Of a stretch of 60,272 bases of DNA, positions 37,003 to 49,759 are shown one piece after another. The notes beneath the pieces were generated by a model. The model made no database searches and had not been told where the DNA came from. It saw only the letters and a list, made by a program, of their open reading frames with translations. The position numbers were made by a program, and so were the translations under genes. The stretch is from Staphylococcus arlettae. Its GTDB lineage: Bacteria; Bacillota; Bacilli; Staphylococcales; Staphylococcaceae. The DNA is taken from contig NZ_PPQB01000005.1 of assembly GCF_002902345.1 (NCBI RefSeq), positions 501,313 through 561,584 of the forward strand, in the 5' to 3' direction. Numbering within the stretch: position 1 is the first letter of the stretch; every line of letters begins with the position of its first letter.

Positions 37003-37950
37003 TTACCTTCTCCTTTTCTGTATTAAGACGGAAATTTCATCAAAGATTGAAAAAAGTGATTGTTTCTCTTTATCTAACCAATGCACATTCATTTTGTTCT
37101 TAAACCATGTCATTTGACGCTTGGCATAATTGCGGGAATGCTGTTTTAATTTCTCCGTACCTTCCTCAAGTGATACAGAACCTTTAACAACTGGGATTAT
37201 TTCTTTATAACCAATTGCTTGCATACTTTGACATTCTTCATAACCTTTGTCTACAAGTTGTTGAACTTCTTCTAATAATCCATCACGCAACATTATATCA
37301 ACTCTTTTATTTATTCTTTCATATAATGTTTCACGCGTCATTTCCATCCCTAATAATAATGTATCATAATTTTCTGTAAATTGTTGAACTTTCTTACGTT
37401 CACTTAAAAGTTTTTCGGTTTTTAAATAATATTGAATTGCACGCACTACTCTTTTTCTATTATTGGGATGTATTGCTTCAGCTGATGCTGGATCAAAACT
37501 TTTTAAATACTCATGTAAATCATGATTATTTAGTGCTTCCAACTCCGTCAATCGCTGCTCAACTTCATTTGCTTTTGTTTCTGTTATCGTCTCATCTTGA
37601 AAAGCATAATCATAAATTAACGATTGTATATAAAGACCTGTACCGCCTACAATAATAGGTACGTTTCCACGAGCAGTAATTTCAGATATCAATTGTTGTG
37701 CGCGTGTTTTAAAATCATATGCAGAAAAAGTCTCATCAGGCATTAGTATATCAAGCATATGATGTGTTATACCTTCCATTTCTGGAACTGATATTTTTGC
37801 AGTGCCGATATCCATACCTTTATAAACTTGCATGGAATCACCACTAATAACTTCCCCATTAATTTCTTTCGCTAACTTTATACTAAGTTCTGTTTTACCT
37901 ACACCCGTTGGTCCCACTATAACTATGATAAATGGTTTATCTTGTTGCAC
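37003..37950 (-). CDS. miaA: tRNA dimethylallyltransferase
   Basis: Adds dimethylallyl to A37 of tRNAs reading codons that begin with U; MiaB (51 kb here) acts on the product. The 315 residues show the P-loop GPTGVGKT (13-20), DSMQVYKGMDIGTAK, HHMLDI and the insertion RKVVRAIQYY-like region (KRVVRAIQYYL). The start is a GTG with GTGAGTGA upstream. First gene of miaA-hfq. Confidence 0.97.
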   Translation of the reverse strand: MQQDKPFIIVIVGPTGVGKTELSIKLAKEINGEVISGDSMQVYKGMDIGTAKISVPEMEGITHHMLDILMPDETFSAYDFKTRAQQLISEITARGNVPIIVGGTGLYIQSLIYDYAFQDETITETKANEVEQRLTELEALNNHDLHEYLKSFDPASAEAIHPNNRKRVVRAIQYYLKTEKLLSERKKVQQFTENYDTLLLGMEMTRETLYERINKRVDIMLRDGLLEEVQQLVDKGYEECQSMQAIGYKEIIPVVKGSVSLEEGTEKLKQHSRNYAKRQMTWFKNKMNVHWLDKEKQSLFSIFDEISVLIQKRRR

Positions 37951-37974
37951 TTCAAATCACTCACTTTTCCTATA

Positions 37975-38898
37975 TCATTTTGCTGTTAAAATCTGTTTTT
38001 GAATCCAATCATACATATGTTGCCAAATTATTTCATGCTCACGCTCAAATAATATTTCATGTCTTTTATTTTTATATATTTGAATGGTCACATGGTTTAT
38101 ATGACCTTGTTTGAAGATCTTACCAAGACGATGAATACCTTTACCATAGTTACCTAATGGGTCATCTTTACCGGAAATCATCAAAATCGGCATTGCCCTA
38201 TGCATTTTACGTATATATTTTTGTCTATTTAATTTATTAATGTATCTGACTGTTTCATAGATCAATTGGTTAGATACGAGAAAGCCCGTATATTCGTCGT
38301 CAATAAAATTTTTGACATATTGTTCATCTGAAGATATCCAATCACTAGTCGTTTTAGGATTATTGATTTTTTTATTCAGTGTTTTATACATTAGATTATT
38401 TACCCACTTCAATCTCTTGCTTTTACCAAATATCAACGTGATTATCTTCAACAATGTTGCAATTGAGTAACCTGCAATTTTTGAAAAATAACCTGTACCA
38501 CTTAGAATCAAACCATTTGCAGCATCAGGATATTTCGTGACAAATAAACGTGCAATAATAGAACCCATAGAATGGCCTATAACAATATAAGGTAATCCTT
38601 CATGGTTTGTACATAATGTTTGCGCTATTTCAAACGCATCATCTGCTACTTGTTCAAAGCTATCTATATGACCTCTATCTTCTTGATTACATGTTGGTCC
38701 GTGTCCCCTATGATTATGACGTATTACATCGTAACCTTGTTGGTTTAACGACATTACCAACGCATCATATCTATCCATATGTTCAGCCATACCGTGAAAT
38801 ATATGTATGACACCAATAGTAGTTTTTTTAGCTTTATCAAGTTTTACTGGTATCATTGTGCCATCTGCAACTGTGATATTTAATTCTTTTTGACCCAT
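37975..38898 (-). CDS. Alpha/beta hydrolase, monoacylglycerol-lipase-like
   Basis: A 307-residue serine hydrolase. It shows the oxyanion loop IFHGMAEHMDRYD, HNHRGHGPT, the nucleophile elbow GHSMGS, and a late Asp (SGKDDPLGNYG) and His (NKRHEIL). It resembles staphylococcal lysophospholipase/monoglyceride-lipase proteins. It could supply glycerol for the glp genes next door, though this is inference. GGAGGG lies before the ATG. Confidence 0.88.
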   Translation of the reverse strand: MGQKELNITVADGTMIPVKLDKAKKTTIGVIHIFHGMAEHMDRYDALVMSLNQQGYDVIRHNHRGHGPTCNQEDRGHIDSFEQVADDAFEIAQTLCTNHEGLPYIVIGHSMGSIIARLFVTKYPDAANGLILSGTGYFSKIAGYSIATLLKIITLIFGKSKRLKWVNNLMYKTLNKKINNPKTTSDWISSDEQYVKNFIDDEYTGFLVSNQLIYETVRYINKLNRQKYIRKMHRAMPILMISGKDDPLGNYGKGIHRLGKIFKQGHINHVTIQIYKNKRHEILFEREHEIIWQHMYDWIQKQILTAK

Positions 38899-39071
38899 GG
38901 TTTTAGCCCTCCATTTGTGACTTATAGTTTGTTGATATAATATGTGTTCAGCTTGTATTCATATATAAGTATAACATCTTTAACTTGCTATTAAATATCT
39001 ATACCCTAATCATTTAATCATTATTTATAGTCTGTTATGAAACACAATTATGATTTATCAATATAAAAAAG

Positions 39072-39107
39072 ACGAGAGTGAAATCAATAGTTGATTTCAT
39101 CTACTCG
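39072..39107 (-). terminator. Terminator of glpD
   Basis: TGAAATCAA pairs with TTGATTTCA, with outer CGAG/CTCG pairs; a T6 follows on the minus strand. The region 38899-39178 holds nothing else that I can assign. Confidence 0.75.
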
Positions 39108-39178
39108 CCTCATATATGGCTATTTATTTGTTATTAATCAATTAGCTTATAGCTAATTAACATTTATGCATTGTTTAA

Positions 39179-40852
39179 TTATTCTTTAACTGCTGGTTGA
39201 TTATTGCCTGTTTGTGCTTCATTTATTGCAGTTTCTAATTCTTGTTTATAAAGTTCTTTTTGTACATCACTATAACCAAGTAATTCAGACATAACATCGA
39301 TAACTTGTTCTTTGTAATTTAAGACGTCATCAATTTTGAAGTATAATTTACCTGTACGACGAATAAAGAAATCTGTTGGACGATATACCATTTCATTTTG
39401 AATTGAATAAATAAGTTCAGTATATATATCTAAAGGTAAACCTGTATCTTGATATTGAGCTGTTTGTGCAATTTTGAATAGTTCTTCTGCATTTGAACCA
39501 TATTTAGATACAATATGACGTGCTAATGGTTCATCAATTTGATAAGCTTTAGCGTCTTTCACTTTTTCTTCAATATAATTGTCGAAGTTTTGACTACCAC
39601 CAACGTCACCGCCTGAAATTGGTAAATGTTTTGTTTCACATGGTTTGAATTTTAATTTATATTCTTCTTTTAGACGTTTTGCTAATAAATCAACAATTTC
39701 TAATGCCATATGACGGTATCCAGTTAATTTACCACCTGCGATAGTTAATAAGCCTGATTTACCTTCCCATACTTCGTCTTTACGAGAAATTTCTGAAGGA
39801 TCTTTACCTTCTTCTAAAATAAGTGGTCTAACACCTGCCCATGATGATTCAATATCGCTATCTTCAACTTGAACATCAGGGAACATATAATTAATTGCAT
39901 CTATTAAATAATCTCTATCTTCTTGTGTTGCTAAAGGTGATGTTTTGTCGTTGTCATAAAACGTATCTGTTGTACCAACATACGCTTTGCCTTCACGTGG
40001 AATTGCAAAAATCATACGACCATCTTTTTCAGTATCAAAGTATACTGCTTGACCTAATGGGAATTTAGATTGATCGATAACAATGTGGACACCTTTTGTT
40101 AAACGTAATTGTTTATTATTACGTGCATAGTCACCACTACGTACTTCATCTACCCATGGACCACTTGCATTGATAACTTTTTTAGCACCAATTGTATAAG
40201 TTTCACCAGAGATTTGGTCTTCTACATTAATACCATTCACTTTTTCATTATTATCATATGTGAAATGCATTGATTTACTGTGGTTAATAATTGTCGCACC
40301 TTTTTCTTCAGCACGTTTCATTACTTCGATTGTTAAACGTGCATCATCCGTACGATACTCAACATAAGAACCGCCACCTTTTAATCCAGCTTGTTTAACT
40401 AATGGTTCTTTGGCCAATGTTTCTTTTTTGTTCAACATTTTTTTGCGTTCTGAACGTTTAACACCAGCTAATCTATCATACATAGTTAATCCAATAGAAG
40501 TAGTGAATTTACCCATACTTCCACCTTTATGCATTGGCAATAACATTCTTTCAGGCGTAGTTACATGTGGACCATTTTCGTATACAATGGCACGTTCACG
40601 ACCTGTTTCCGCTACTACACCTACTTGTAGTTGTTTTAAATAACGTAATCCACCATGTACTAATTTAGTGGAACGAGAACTTGTACCTTGAGCAAAGTCT
40701 TGCATTTCAACTAATGCGACTTTCATACCTCTTTCACTAGCATCTAACGCTATACCAGCACCAGTTATTCCACCACCGATGATAACAACGTCAAATGAGT
40801 TATCTTTTAAATCCTTTTTAATTTGCTCTCTTTTAAGTGTTGATAAAGTCAT
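39179..40852 (-). CDS. glpD: Aerobic glycerol-3-phosphate dehydrogenase
   Basis: FAD enzyme at the membrane that oxidises glycerol 3-phosphate to dihydroxyacetone phosphate and passes electrons to quinone. The start at 40852 (TAGGAGG 12 bases upstream) gives 557 residues, the normal staphylococcal length. The FAD fold [17 protein letters not shown] starts at about residue 22, followed by [17 protein letters not shown]. The longer frame to 40903 runs into the leader terminator. Expression is expected to need GlpP antitermination (next entry). Confidence 0.97.
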   Translation of the reverse strand: MTLSTLKREQIKKDLKDNSFDVVIIGGGITGAGIALDASERGMKVALVEMQDFAQGTSSRSTKLVHGGLRYLKQLQVGVVAETGRERAIVYENGPHVTTPERMLLPMHKGGSMGKFTTSIGLTMYDRLAGVKRSERKKMLNKKETLAKEPLVKQAGLKGGGSYVEYRTDDARLTIEVMKRAEEKGATIINHSKSMHFTYDNNEKVNGINVEDQISGETYTIGAKKVINASGPWVDEVRSGDYARNNKQLRLTKGVHIVIDQSKFPLGQAVYFDTEKDGRMIFAIPREGKAYVGTTDTFYDNDKTSPLATQEDRDYLIDAINYMFPDVQVEDSDIESSWAGVRPLILEEGKDPSEISRKDEVWEGKSGLLTIAGGKLTGYRHMALEIVDLLAKRLKEEYKLKFKPCETKHLPISGGDVGGSQNFDNYIEEKVKDAKAYQIDEPLARHIVSKYGSNAEELFKIAQTAQYQDTGLPLDIYTELIYSIQNEMVYRPTDFFIRRTGKLYFKIDDVLNYKEQVIDVMSELLGYSDVQKELYKQELETAINEAQTGNNQPAVKE

Positions 40853-40880
40853 AATCCGAGCGCCTCCTATAAAATTAAAA

Positions 40881-40932
40881 AAGTAGAGACCTATCCTATA
40901 CATATAATTTTGTACGAACAGAGTCTCTACTT
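40881..40932 (-). promoter_or_regulatory. glpD leader terminator, GlpP antitermination target
   Basis: AAGTAGAGAC pairs with GTCTCTACTT, followed on the minus strand by TTTTTTAATTTT, 29 bases before the glpD ATG. In Bacillus GlpP with glycerol 3-phosphate prevents this type of termination. A -10 TACAAT at 40959-40964 (minus) lies 27 bases upstream. Confidence 0.8.
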
Positions 40933-40995
40933 CTCACTTGTATTATTAACTTACCCTAATTGTAGCATAGTTAATTATTTTAAGTCCAATATTTT

Positions 40996-42549
<1,554 letters not shown>

Positions 42550-42631
42550 TCAAGTATGCTTAGTTTTCAATTATAATCCTGTACCCTGCAAAATTATAAA
42601 TAAACTATTGTTCAATGACTATGTTTATTTG

Positions 42632-43450
42632 TTATTTAACTGCTTCAACTTCTCCAGTTTTATCGGCTTTATTTAATAATACGCCAATAACAAGTGTAAT
42701 GATGACCACTACAATTGTAACAATAGACATGATATCAAATGCGCCTTTGTAGAACAATCTATAAATTACTGCACCTAACATTCCTCCTGCAATCGGTCCT
42801 AATACGGGAACAATTGCGTAACCCCAATTCGAAGTACCTTTACCAAAAATAGGTAAAATTGCATGTGCAATTCTAGGACCTAAATCACGAGCAGGGTTAA
42901 TTGCATAACCTGTTGGTCCACCTAAACTTAGCCCTATAGCAATGATTAAGCCACCTACGATAAGTGGATTTAAACCATCAGCTATTTTATTCATACCAAT
43001 AAATAACAAACCTAACGTCAATGCTGTAGTACCAATAATTTCACTTAAAAAGTTAGCGAAATAGTTTTTAATTGCTGGTGCCGTTGAAAACACACCTAAT
43101 TTTGCGCCTTGATCTTCAGTTGCTTTCCAATGTGGTAAATACATTAACCATACAATTGCACCACCGACAATACCACCTAGAATTTGACAGATGATATAAC
43201 CAGGTACTACTCCCCAAGTCACTGCACCATCCATAGCCATAGCTATTGTAACCGCAGGATTAATATGTGCTCCAGAAATATTGCCAACCGCGTAAACACC
43301 AAATGTAACTGCTAATCCCCATCCAGCAGCAATAACAATCCAATCTGCTCCAGAACCACCAGTTCTTTTTAAGTTGACGTTAGCACAGACGCCACCACCA
43401 AAAAGAACAAGAATCAAAGTCCCCAAAAACTCTGCAAAATATACACTCAT
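42632..43450 (-). CDS. glpF: Glycerol uptake facilitator (aquaglyceroporin)
   Basis: A 272-residue MIP-family channel. Both NPA boxes are present: SGAHINPAVTIAMA and GYAINPARDLGPR, with the Asp that marks glycerol facilitators next to the second. Six membrane segments plus half-helices. AGGAGG precedes the ATG. It is first in glpF-glpK; a cre-containing promoter and a GlpP-type leader terminator lie upstream. Confidence 0.97.
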   Translation of the reverse strand: MSVYFAEFLGTLILVLFGGGVCANVNLKRTGGSGADWIVIAAGWGLAVTFGVYAVGNISGAHINPAVTIAMAMDGAVTWGVVPGYIICQILGGIVGGAIVWLMYLPHWKATEDQGAKLGVFSTAPAIKNYFANFLSEIIGTTALTLGLLFIGMNKIADGLNPLIVGGLIIAIGLSLGGPTGYAINPARDLGPRIAHAILPIFGKGTSNWGYAIVPVLGPIAGGMLGAVIYRLFYKGAFDIMSIVTIVVVIITLVIGVLLNKADKTGEVEAVK

Positions 43451-43475
43451 AGAGATTCCTCCTAATAAAGATAAA

Positions 43476-43542
43476 GAGACTCCTACAAATTATAGCCAGT
43501 TGAACGCTTCGAACCACCGGTTTAATAAATCGTAGAAATCTC
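43476..43542 (-). promoter_or_regulatory. glpFK leader terminator, GlpP antitermination target
   Basis: In the minus-strand RNA, GAGATTTCTAC pairs with GTAGGAGTCTC over 11 positions (two G-U pairs), followed by TTTATCTTTATT. The GTAG..TCTC core is shared with the glpD leader, which points to the same antiterminator, GlpP. Confidence 0.7.
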
Positions 43543-43572
43543 CCATCTCTGTTCTAATATTAACTTGCCCTC

Positions 43573-43602
43573 ATTTTACACTTTGTTTGTAAGCGTTGTC
43601 AA
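43573..43602 (-). promoter_or_regulatory. glpF promoter overlapped by a cre site
   Basis: Minus-strand consensus -35 TTGACA (43597-43602), an 18-base spacer and -10 TAAAAT (43573-43578). TGTAAGCGTTGTCA at 43588-43601 (plus strand) is a fully fitting CcpA site covering the -35, for glucose repression. Confidence 0.85.
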
Positions 43603-43619
43603 TATTATCGTTAAAAAAT

Positions 43620-43710
43620 TTGTCACAATTAAATCATTCTAAATAAAATACGTATCTTAAGAAGTCCAGTTTTGGTGATTATACAAGCTATAGTCACTGA
43701 AGATTTTTTT
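43620..43710 (+). ncRNA. Candidate short RNA upstream of glpF
   Basis: TTGTCA (43620-43625), 18 bases and TAAAAT (43644-43649) form a plus-strand promoter. A 14-pair stem (43670-43702, with G-U pairs, loop CAAGC) and TTTTTTT follow within 60 bases. No ORF is present. A transcript of about 55 bases would start near 43656. Prediction only. Confidence 0.4.
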
Positions 43711-43905
43711 ATTTTTATTTAAAAAGTTTTTCAAATAATAGCCTTTCAGATCATTACACAACCTTTTACTAACCACATTACGTTTTGAAGATTTATGTCA
43801 GCACACATAAGCGTGATATCTATGGAAACTTTATCTATAACATCTTGTTTTTTGTCAGTAAACAGATCTTAAGTATTAATTCTGCTAAAGTCATTTTTAT
43901 AGATT

Positions 43906-44029
43906 GGCAGTAATTTATGCCGACTCCTGCGGGAATAGCACTCGCCGAAGACTACAAGCTGAGGCAGGGCCCGCGGAAAGCGTGCATAAAAAAACTGCCC
44001 ACAAAGTCTGTGACTTTGTCGACAGGCTG
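43906..44029 (+). repeat. Intergenic repeat, copy A
   Basis: About 124 bases, GC-rich against its surroundings. It runs from GGCAGTAATTTATGCCGACT through TGCGGGAATAGC, GGCAGGGCCCGCGGAAAG and GTGCATAAA to a closing hairpin (ACAAAGTC/GACTTTGT). TTTATGC/GCATAAA and GCGGG/CCCGC arms fold the first part. Similar elements occur in staphylococcal and Bacillus intergenic regions as I remember them. Confidence 0.75.
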
Positions 44030-44198
44030 CGGAGTGTGACAGAAATCTGTATTGTGACAACACCGTGTATCGTTTGTTACTGAACAGTTCCTAAATGTGA
44101 TGTTTTATCTAAAAAATATAACTGATGCCTGCATGGTAATCCACTTTAGCTATTATTTTTGTGATACCAAATGGACTATGAATTAAATAAATAGTATC

Positions 44199-44321
44199 GG
44201 CAGTGATTTATGCCGACTCCTGCGGGAATAGCGCTAGCTGAAGACTACAGGCTAAGGCAGGGCCCGCGGAAAGCGTGCATAAAAAACTGCCAACAAAGTT
44301 GGAAACTTTATCGACAGTCTG
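44199..44321 (+). repeat. Intergenic repeat, copy B
   Basis: About 123 bases, near-identical to copy A in the same orientation, with compensatory change in the last hairpin (ACAAAGTTGGAAACTTTAT instead of the copy A arms). It ends GACAGTCTG, 42 bases before the glpP stop. Confidence 0.75.
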
Positions 44322-44362
44322 AAACTACTGTTTTAAAATTTAAACGGTAGTCAATTTTTCTA

Positions 44363-44896
44363 TCACCATAAATCGCGATCACTTGTTGTAATATATTTCG
44401 CACCATTACTTACTGCTTGTTCTACTTCAGATACTTCTTTAATTAATCCCCCAGCAATTACTTTTGTGTCAGTTTCTTCATCTATAGCTCGAATTGCTTT
44501 GCTAGCTATTCCTGGCAATACTTCAACAAAATCTGGTTCGACACGTTTAATTAATTCTATGCTACGCGTTAAAGCATGGCTATCAATAATAAATACTCTT
44601 AGCACTGTTGTTGTATTTAATGCCTTGGCTTTTTTTATTACTTTTGTTTTTGTGGAGATAATTCCAGCAGGTTGGTAGTTTTGAATAATATATTCACATG
44701 CGAATTCATCATGACTCATACCTTTTATTAAATCAATATGAATAAATGTTTTCATTTGATGTTTATTTAACAAGTCCATAATACTTTTTACGTGTCCTAC
44801 ATGTGTGTCTAACAACACACATTCATTATAATCTGTCTCAATAAGTTTTTCTAAATCTTTCATTGTGCGGATTGCAGGTAGTATATGTGGCTTCAT
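44363..44896 (-). CDS. glpP: Glycerol-3-phosphate-responsive antiterminator GlpP
   Basis: A 177-residue TIM-barrel-like RNA-binding protein that, with glycerol 3-phosphate, lets transcription pass the leader terminators of glpFK and glpD. It has MKPHILPAIRTMKDLEKLI, FIHIDLIKGMSHDEFA, EVLPGIASKAI and the phosphate-binding KVIAGGLIKE, with SNGAKYITTSDRDLW at the end. GTAGGAGGAG precedes the ATG. It is third in mutS-mutL-glpP, 12 bases after mutL, separated from its own regulon by the repeat region. Confidence 0.96.
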   Translation of the reverse strand: MKPHILPAIRTMKDLEKLIETDYNECVLLDTHVGHVKSIMDLLNKHQMKTFIHIDLIKGMSHDEFACEYIIQNYQPAGIISTKTKVIKKAKALNTTTVLRVFIIDSHALTRSIELIKRVEPDFVEVLPGIASKAIRAIDEETDTKVIAGGLIKEVSEVEQAVSNGAKYITTSDRDLW

Positions 44897-44908
44897 TTGT
44901 CTCTCCTC

Positions 44909-46858
44909 CTACATAATACGTTTAAATAATCGTTCTAATTCATAATTCGAAAAGTTAATGATAATGGGACGTCCATGTGGACACGTAAAAGGATCTTCTG
45001 CATCACGTAATTGGTCGACTAAATCTGCCATCTCATTATGTTTTAAAAAATGATTGGCTTTAATAGATTTTTTGCAACTCATCATAATGGCTGCTTCTTC
45101 TCTAATTTTATTAATATTTACTTTTTTATGTTCCAACACATATTCTATCATATCTTCAATGATTTCTTCTGCTTCTAATTTTGGAAACCACACTGGATAA
45201 CTATCAACAATATAATCATGTCCACCGAATGGTTCAAGTTGAACACCAACTTTAGCTAATTCTTCTTTATATTGCTCTATAATCATTAATTCATCCTTAG
45301 AAAAATGAAAAGTTAAAGGAATTAATAAATTTTGAACTTCATTCGATACATGACCTATTTTTTCCCTAAAGTATTCATACTTAATTCTTTCTTGAGCAGC
45401 ATGTTGATCGATCATATACATACCATCTTCATTTTGAGCGATAATATACGTACCGTGCACTTGACCTACAATTTCCATATAGGGTACTCGACGTGATGGT
45501 GTTTGTGAACGTTGGTCTTTAATATCAGATGCTGTAACTTCATTGTCAACGTTAACAATTGGTACATCATCCTCATCTGTTAAGTTAGATAGTACCTCGC
45601 GTTGTTTTGCCTTATAATCTGCGTCAGTCTCCTCTTGTTGCGCTGTATCTGGAATCGATGTTGAGGAAGACTGATTAGTGTAACCCGATTCTGATTGATC
45701 TTTTACTTGGCTCGATGGTTCATTAGATGACGGATAGTTTGACGTTGCCTCAGTAGATGCTTGATGATCGTTGTACTGTTGACGTTGTTCAAAGTCAATT
45801 TTTTGCTGTTCAAATTGGTCAAGCACTTTATTTTTTTTATTTACTTTATCCAAATCATTATGTGGGATAAGGATTTTATCGTGAAATGCTTCTCTTATTT
45901 TTTCGACAATTAATTTATACAGTTGTTCTTCTTTTGATAATCTAACTTCTAATTTTGTCGGATGAACATTAACATCTACTAATATTGGGTCCATTTCAAT
46001 ATTTAAATAACAAATAGGATAACGACCAATAGTTAATAATGTATGATAGCCTTCTAAAATTGCTTTATTTAACACAAAATTGCGTATATAACGTCCGTTA
46101 ATAAATATTGAAATATAATGCTTATTACTACGAGAATGTTCTGGTTTAGCGACAAACCCTTCTAAATGATAGTCACTAGTATCTCCTTGTATATGTACCA
46201 AATCTTTTGCTACTTTCATACCGTAGATTTCAGCCATTACTTCGTTCGTACGACCAGAGCCATTTGTCTTAATAATTTCTTTGCCATCAGCAGTCAAAGT
46301 AAATCGAATATTAGGATGACTCATAGCCATTCTATTAACGATATCTGTTATTTTACCTAATTCTGTATATAGACTTTTAATGTACTTTAGTCTAGCTGGC
46401 GTATTATAAAATAAGCTTTCCACCAATATATCTGTACCTTGTTTTGCTTTTGCAGGTTTTTGTTGTAAAATCGCACCATTTTCAACATAAACTTCATGAC
46501 CTTCAAGATTATCTGTACAACTTTTCAAAGTCACTTTTGCAACGGATGAAATACTAGCTAATGCTTCCCCACGAAAACCTAATGTTCTAATATGAAATAA
46601 ATCATCATCGTCATCTAGTTTACTCGTAGCGTGTCTATGAAAGACTAAAGCTAAATCATCTTCACTAATTCCCGTTCCGTTATCAACCACTCTGATAGAA
46701 GATACGCCAGATTGTTCAACTGCAATATTTATTTCTGTTGCTTGCGCATCTATCGCATTTTCTAACAATTCTTTCACTACTGAACCTGGTCGTTCTACTA
46801 CCTCACCCGCAGCAATTTTATTTGCTAAAGAGGTTTGTAACTCTTTTATTTTTCCCAT
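44909..46858 (-). CDS. mutL: DNA mismatch repair protein MutL
   Basis: A 649-residue GHL-ATPase. The ATP site has ELLENAIDA (E33, N34, D37), VVDNGTGI (59-66) and [11 protein letters not shown] poorly conserved Gln/Ser-rich linker covers about residues 345-450. The C-terminal domain has [12 protein letters not shown] from residue 484, the DQHA-x2-E-x4-E endonuclease motif of organisms without MutH, and SCKK, CPHGRP. GAGGTGG precedes the ATG, 10 bases after mutS. Confidence 0.97.
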   Translation of the reverse strand: MGKIKELQTSLANKIAAGEVVERPGSVVKELLENAIDAQATEINIAVEQSGVSSIRVVDNGTGISEDDLALVFHRHATSKLDDDDDLFHIRTLGFRGEALASISSVAKVTLKSCTDNLEGHEVYVENGAILQQKPAKAKQGTDILVESLFYNTPARLKYIKSLYTELGKITDIVNRMAMSHPNIRFTLTADGKEIIKTNGSGRTNEVMAEIYGMKVAKDLVHIQGDTSDYHLEGFVAKPEHSRSNKHYISIFINGRYIRNFVLNKAILEGYHTLLTIGRYPICYLNIEMDPILVDVNVHPTKLEVRLSKEEQLYKLIVEKIREAFHDKILIPHNDLDKVNKKNKVLDQFEQQKIDFEQRQQYNDHQASTEATSNYPSSNEPSSQVKDQSESGYTNQSSSTSIPDTAQQEETDADYKAKQREVLSNLTDEDDVPIVNVDNEVTASDIKDQRSQTPSRRVPYMEIVGQVHGTYIIAQNEDGMYMIDQHAAQERIKYEYFREKIGHVSNEVQNLLIPLTFHFSKDELMIIEQYKEELAKVGVQLEPFGGHDYIVDSYPVWFPKLEAEEIIEDMIEYVLEHKKVNINKIREEAAIMMSCKKSIKANHFLKHNEMADLVDQLRDAEDPFTCPHGRPIIINFSNYELERLFKRIM

Positions 46859-46868
46859 CTTTCCACCT

Positions 46869-49478
46869 CTATTTCAATTGATTTTGTAATTCATTCAACT
46901 TAACCAATGCATCAATAGGTGTCATATTAGATAAATTCAACTGTTTAATGGCTATTTCTACTTCACTTTCTGTTTGTGGTACATCAAATAAATCAAAAGT
47001 AGCTTGTTCAAACTGATCATCTCGATCTGAGTTATGACTATCATCAGTAACATTATTTTCATCAGTTGTCGTTGCTGCTGCATTATCGTAAGCGATAGTT
47101 GGTCCTGTTACTGTATCATGTTGTTCAAAAGCATTTAATATAACTTGAGCACGTTCTATAACCGCTTCAGGTAAATGGGCTAATTGTGCTACTTGTATGC
47201 CGTAACTATCATCAACTGCACCATCTTTTACTTTGTGCAAGAAGATTAATTCACCATTATATTCATTTGCAGCTACATGCACATTTTTTAAACATTTTAA
47301 TGTTTGATCTAATGTAGTTAATTCATGATAATGCGTTGAAAATAATGTTTTAGCATGAGAAGTATGCGCCACATACTCTATCATAGATTGCGCTAATGCA
47401 AGACCATCATATGTGGAAGTACCTCGACCTATTTCATCAAAAATAATTAAGCTATCTGCTGTTGCATTTGCTAACGCTTTTTGTGCTTCTAACATCTCCA
47501 CCATAAATGTACTCTTACCGGATACTAAATCATCTGCGGCACCAATACGTGTAAAAATTTGATCAAATATCGGTAACACAGCACTACTACACGGCACATA
47601 AGCTCCCATTTGAGCCATGATACTAATTATTGCTACTTGACGCATATACGTAGATTTACCTGACATGTTAGGGCCTGTAATTAAATAAATAAATGTATCT
47701 CGATCTAATGTACAATCATTAGGTACATAATCATTATAATCCATTACACGTTCCACGACAGGATGTCTAGAATCATTAAGTTGCAAAGTTTTATCTTCAC
47801 TAAAAGTAGGACGGACATAATTGTATTTTTGTGCAATTTCTGCAAAGCTTTGTAAACAATCTAGTTCTGAAATAATTTTAGCTTGTTGTTGCAGTTGCGC
47901 AGTGTAAGATTTTACATGTTCACGAATCTGCGTAAATAATTCATATTCCAAGTCAACAGCTTTATCTTCCGCACCTAAAATAATATCTTCTTTTTCTTTT
48001 AATTCATCAGTGATAAAGCGTTCTGCATTGGAAAGCGTTTGTTTTCTATTGTATCCATACTGTTCAGGATCAAAGCCTTGTAAATTAGCACGTGTAATCT
48101 CAATGTAATAGCCAAACACTTTATTATAACTAATTTTCAGTGACTTAATTCCTGTGCGTTGTCGTTCTTTAGCTTGAAGCTCTGCTAACCATGTTTTACC
48201 ATTTTGAGAGGCTTCTAAATATTCATCTAATTGTGAGTTGAATCCTTGTTTAAATAACCCACCATCTTTAACTGAAATAGGTGGTTCATCTACTAGACTT
48301 TGTTCTAACAACTGTAACAAATCATCTAATGGTTCTAATTTGAGAAATTGTTCACTCATTTGATTATCAAAAGAGTTCAATAACGTTTTTATATTCGGAA
48401 TTTCCATAATCGAATGCTTCAATTGAATCAAATCTCTCGCATTGACATTGCCATAGCTTACACGTCCAACTAAACGTTCGATATCGTACACTTGGTTTAA
48501 ATAGCCACGCAGTGTATCTCGTTCGATAAAATGACTTAAGAACTGTTCAACAGTGTTTAAACGTTGTTCTATTTGTTGATGATTTATTAACGGTCTATCT
48601 ATCCATTGCTTTAATCGTCTCGCACCCATAGGTGTTTTCGTTTCATCCATAAGCCAGAGTAACGTACCTTTTTTAGATTTTAATCTAATACTTTCAGTTA
48701 ATTCTAAATTTCGCTTCGCGTAAAAATCCATTTTCATAAAGTTAATAGCTTCATAAGTTACTACTGTCTCAATATGAGATAAGTCTCTTTTTTGTGTATG
48801 ATGGATGTAGTCTAGTAACAACTGCGTTGTATAATACATAGTGTGATGTTGCAATTGATTTACGTTATACATCATATCAGTAATTGTATCTACGACTGTA
48901 ATTGTTTCCGTAGTTAAGCTAATTTGTCTTTTTAAACTATCACTTATTGGCTTATGAACTACTATTTCATTAGGATTAACTGTCGTAATTTCATTGATTA
49001 ATGTCGCTTCATCTGTAAAATGTGTAACTTTTAGTTCACCTGTTGAAACATCACAATAACTAAGTGCAAAATTCGTTTCATCTTCAATAAAACTTAGTAT
49101 ATAATTATTTTGAGTGTCATCCACACCACCGTGCTCCATTACTGTACCTGGAGTCACTACTCTGACAACTTCTCTTTTTACCATACCTTTGGTCAATTTA
49201 GCATCTTCCATTTGTTCACAAATCGCCACTTTATAGCCATTATTAATTAATGTTTCAATATAACTATCGGCAGAATGATAAGGCACACCACACATAGGTA
49301 TCGGATTTTCTTTTTTGGCGTCACGTTTAGTTAATGTAATTTCCAATACACGAGATGCTTCTTTTGCATCTTCAAAAAACATTTCATAAAAATCACCTAG
49401 TCTAAAAAATAATAGACAATCTTGATATTGCGCTTTAATTTTCAAATATTGTTGCATCATTGGAGTTTCATTAGCCAT
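46869..49478 (-). CDS. mutS: DNA mismatch repair protein MutS
   Basis: An 869-residue mismatch sensor. The N-terminal mismatch-binding domain shows [14 protein letters not shown] (Phe-x-Glu inside LGDFYEMFF), then connector and lever domains, and the ATPase: Walker [10 protein letters not shown] at 602-610, Walker [16 protein letters not shown], and FSTHYHEL. The C-terminal tail has the usual helix-turn-helix [13 protein letters not shown]. First gene of mutS-mutL-glpP. Length is normal. Confidence 0.98.
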   Translation of the reverse strand: MANETPMMQQYLKIKAQYQDCLLFFRLGDFYEMFFEDAKEASRVLEITLTKRDAKKENPIPMCGVPYHSADSYIETLINNGYKVAICEQMEDAKLTKGMVKREVVRVVTPGTVMEHGGVDDTQNNYILSFIEDETNFALSYCDVSTGELKVTHFTDEATLINEITTVNPNEIVVHKPISDSLKRQISLTTETITVVDTITDMMYNVNQLQHHTMYYTTQLLLDYIHHTQKRDLSHIETVVTYEAINFMKMDFYAKRNLELTESIRLKSKKGTLLWLMDETKTPMGARRLKQWIDRPLINHQQIEQRLNTVEQFLSHFIERDTLRGYLNQVYDIERLVGRVSYGNVNARDLIQLKHSIMEIPNIKTLLNSFDNQMSEQFLKLEPLDDLLQLLEQSLVDEPPISVKDGGLFKQGFNSQLDEYLEASQNGKTWLAELQAKERQRTGIKSLKISYNKVFGYYIEITRANLQGFDPEQYGYNRKQTLSNAERFITDELKEKEDIILGAEDKAVDLEYELFTQIREHVKSYTAQLQQQAKIISELDCLQSFAEIAQKYNYVRPTFSEDKTLQLNDSRHPVVERVMDYNDYVPNDCTLDRDTFIYLITGPNMSGKSTYMRQVAIISIMAQMGAYVPCSSAVLPIFDQIFTRIGAADDLVSGKSTFMVEMLEAQKALANATADSLIIFDEIGRGTSTYDGLALAQSMIEYVAHTSHAKTLFSTHYHELTTLDQTLKCLKNVHVAANEYNGELIFLHKVKDGAVDDSYGIQVAQLAHLPEAVIERAQVILNAFEQHDTVTGPTIAYDNAAATTTDENNVTDDSHNSDRDDQFEQATFDLFDVPQTESEVEIAIKQLNLSNMTPIDALVKLNELQNQLK

Positions 49479-49759
49479 GTTATTTTTTCACAATCCTTTA
49501 TTCAGTCTTCTATGTTTACATTTATCACGTATTTTATATGTTAAGTGGAATTGTAGCCACACCTTTTAATATTTAACTCTTAAATTTTAACATAAATAAA
49601 CAAGCAAGCCCATTTTAACAAAACCGTGTTCACCTAAGTTAAATTACTAAAATATGAAAAAAACGAAGGTCACACGACATACATTGATTACACTTTCAAT
49701 ACATTAAATTTAAAGTGTGATTCCAATATATGTATATGAACTCCGTTTAGTTTCATGTT
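49479..49759. other. Intergenic gap mutS-thiW
   Basis: 281 AT-rich bases with the mutS promoter region (not placed) and one hairpin (ATTACACTTT/AAAGTGTGAT, 49687-49724) that could end thiW transcripts. No ORF. Confidence 0.5.

Larger units (their letters stand above)
43711..44362. other. Intergenic gap glpF-glpP
   Basis: The remainder of a 912-base non-coding stretch. It holds two full copies of the intergenic repeat (below) and AT-rich spacer. No protein frame longer than 64 codons, and that one crosses the repeat. Confidence 0.6.

Noticed and set aside
43869..44063. 64-codon minus-strand ORF (begins MLSQYRFLSHSAACRQS)
   Set aside because: It runs through repeat copy A, lacks a ribosome site, and is absent from copy B as a frame.
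43906..44321. CRISPR array or mobile element from the two repeats near glpP
   Set aside because: Only two 123-base copies with long unlike spacing, no short spacer periodicity and no transposase; it is an intergenic repeat.
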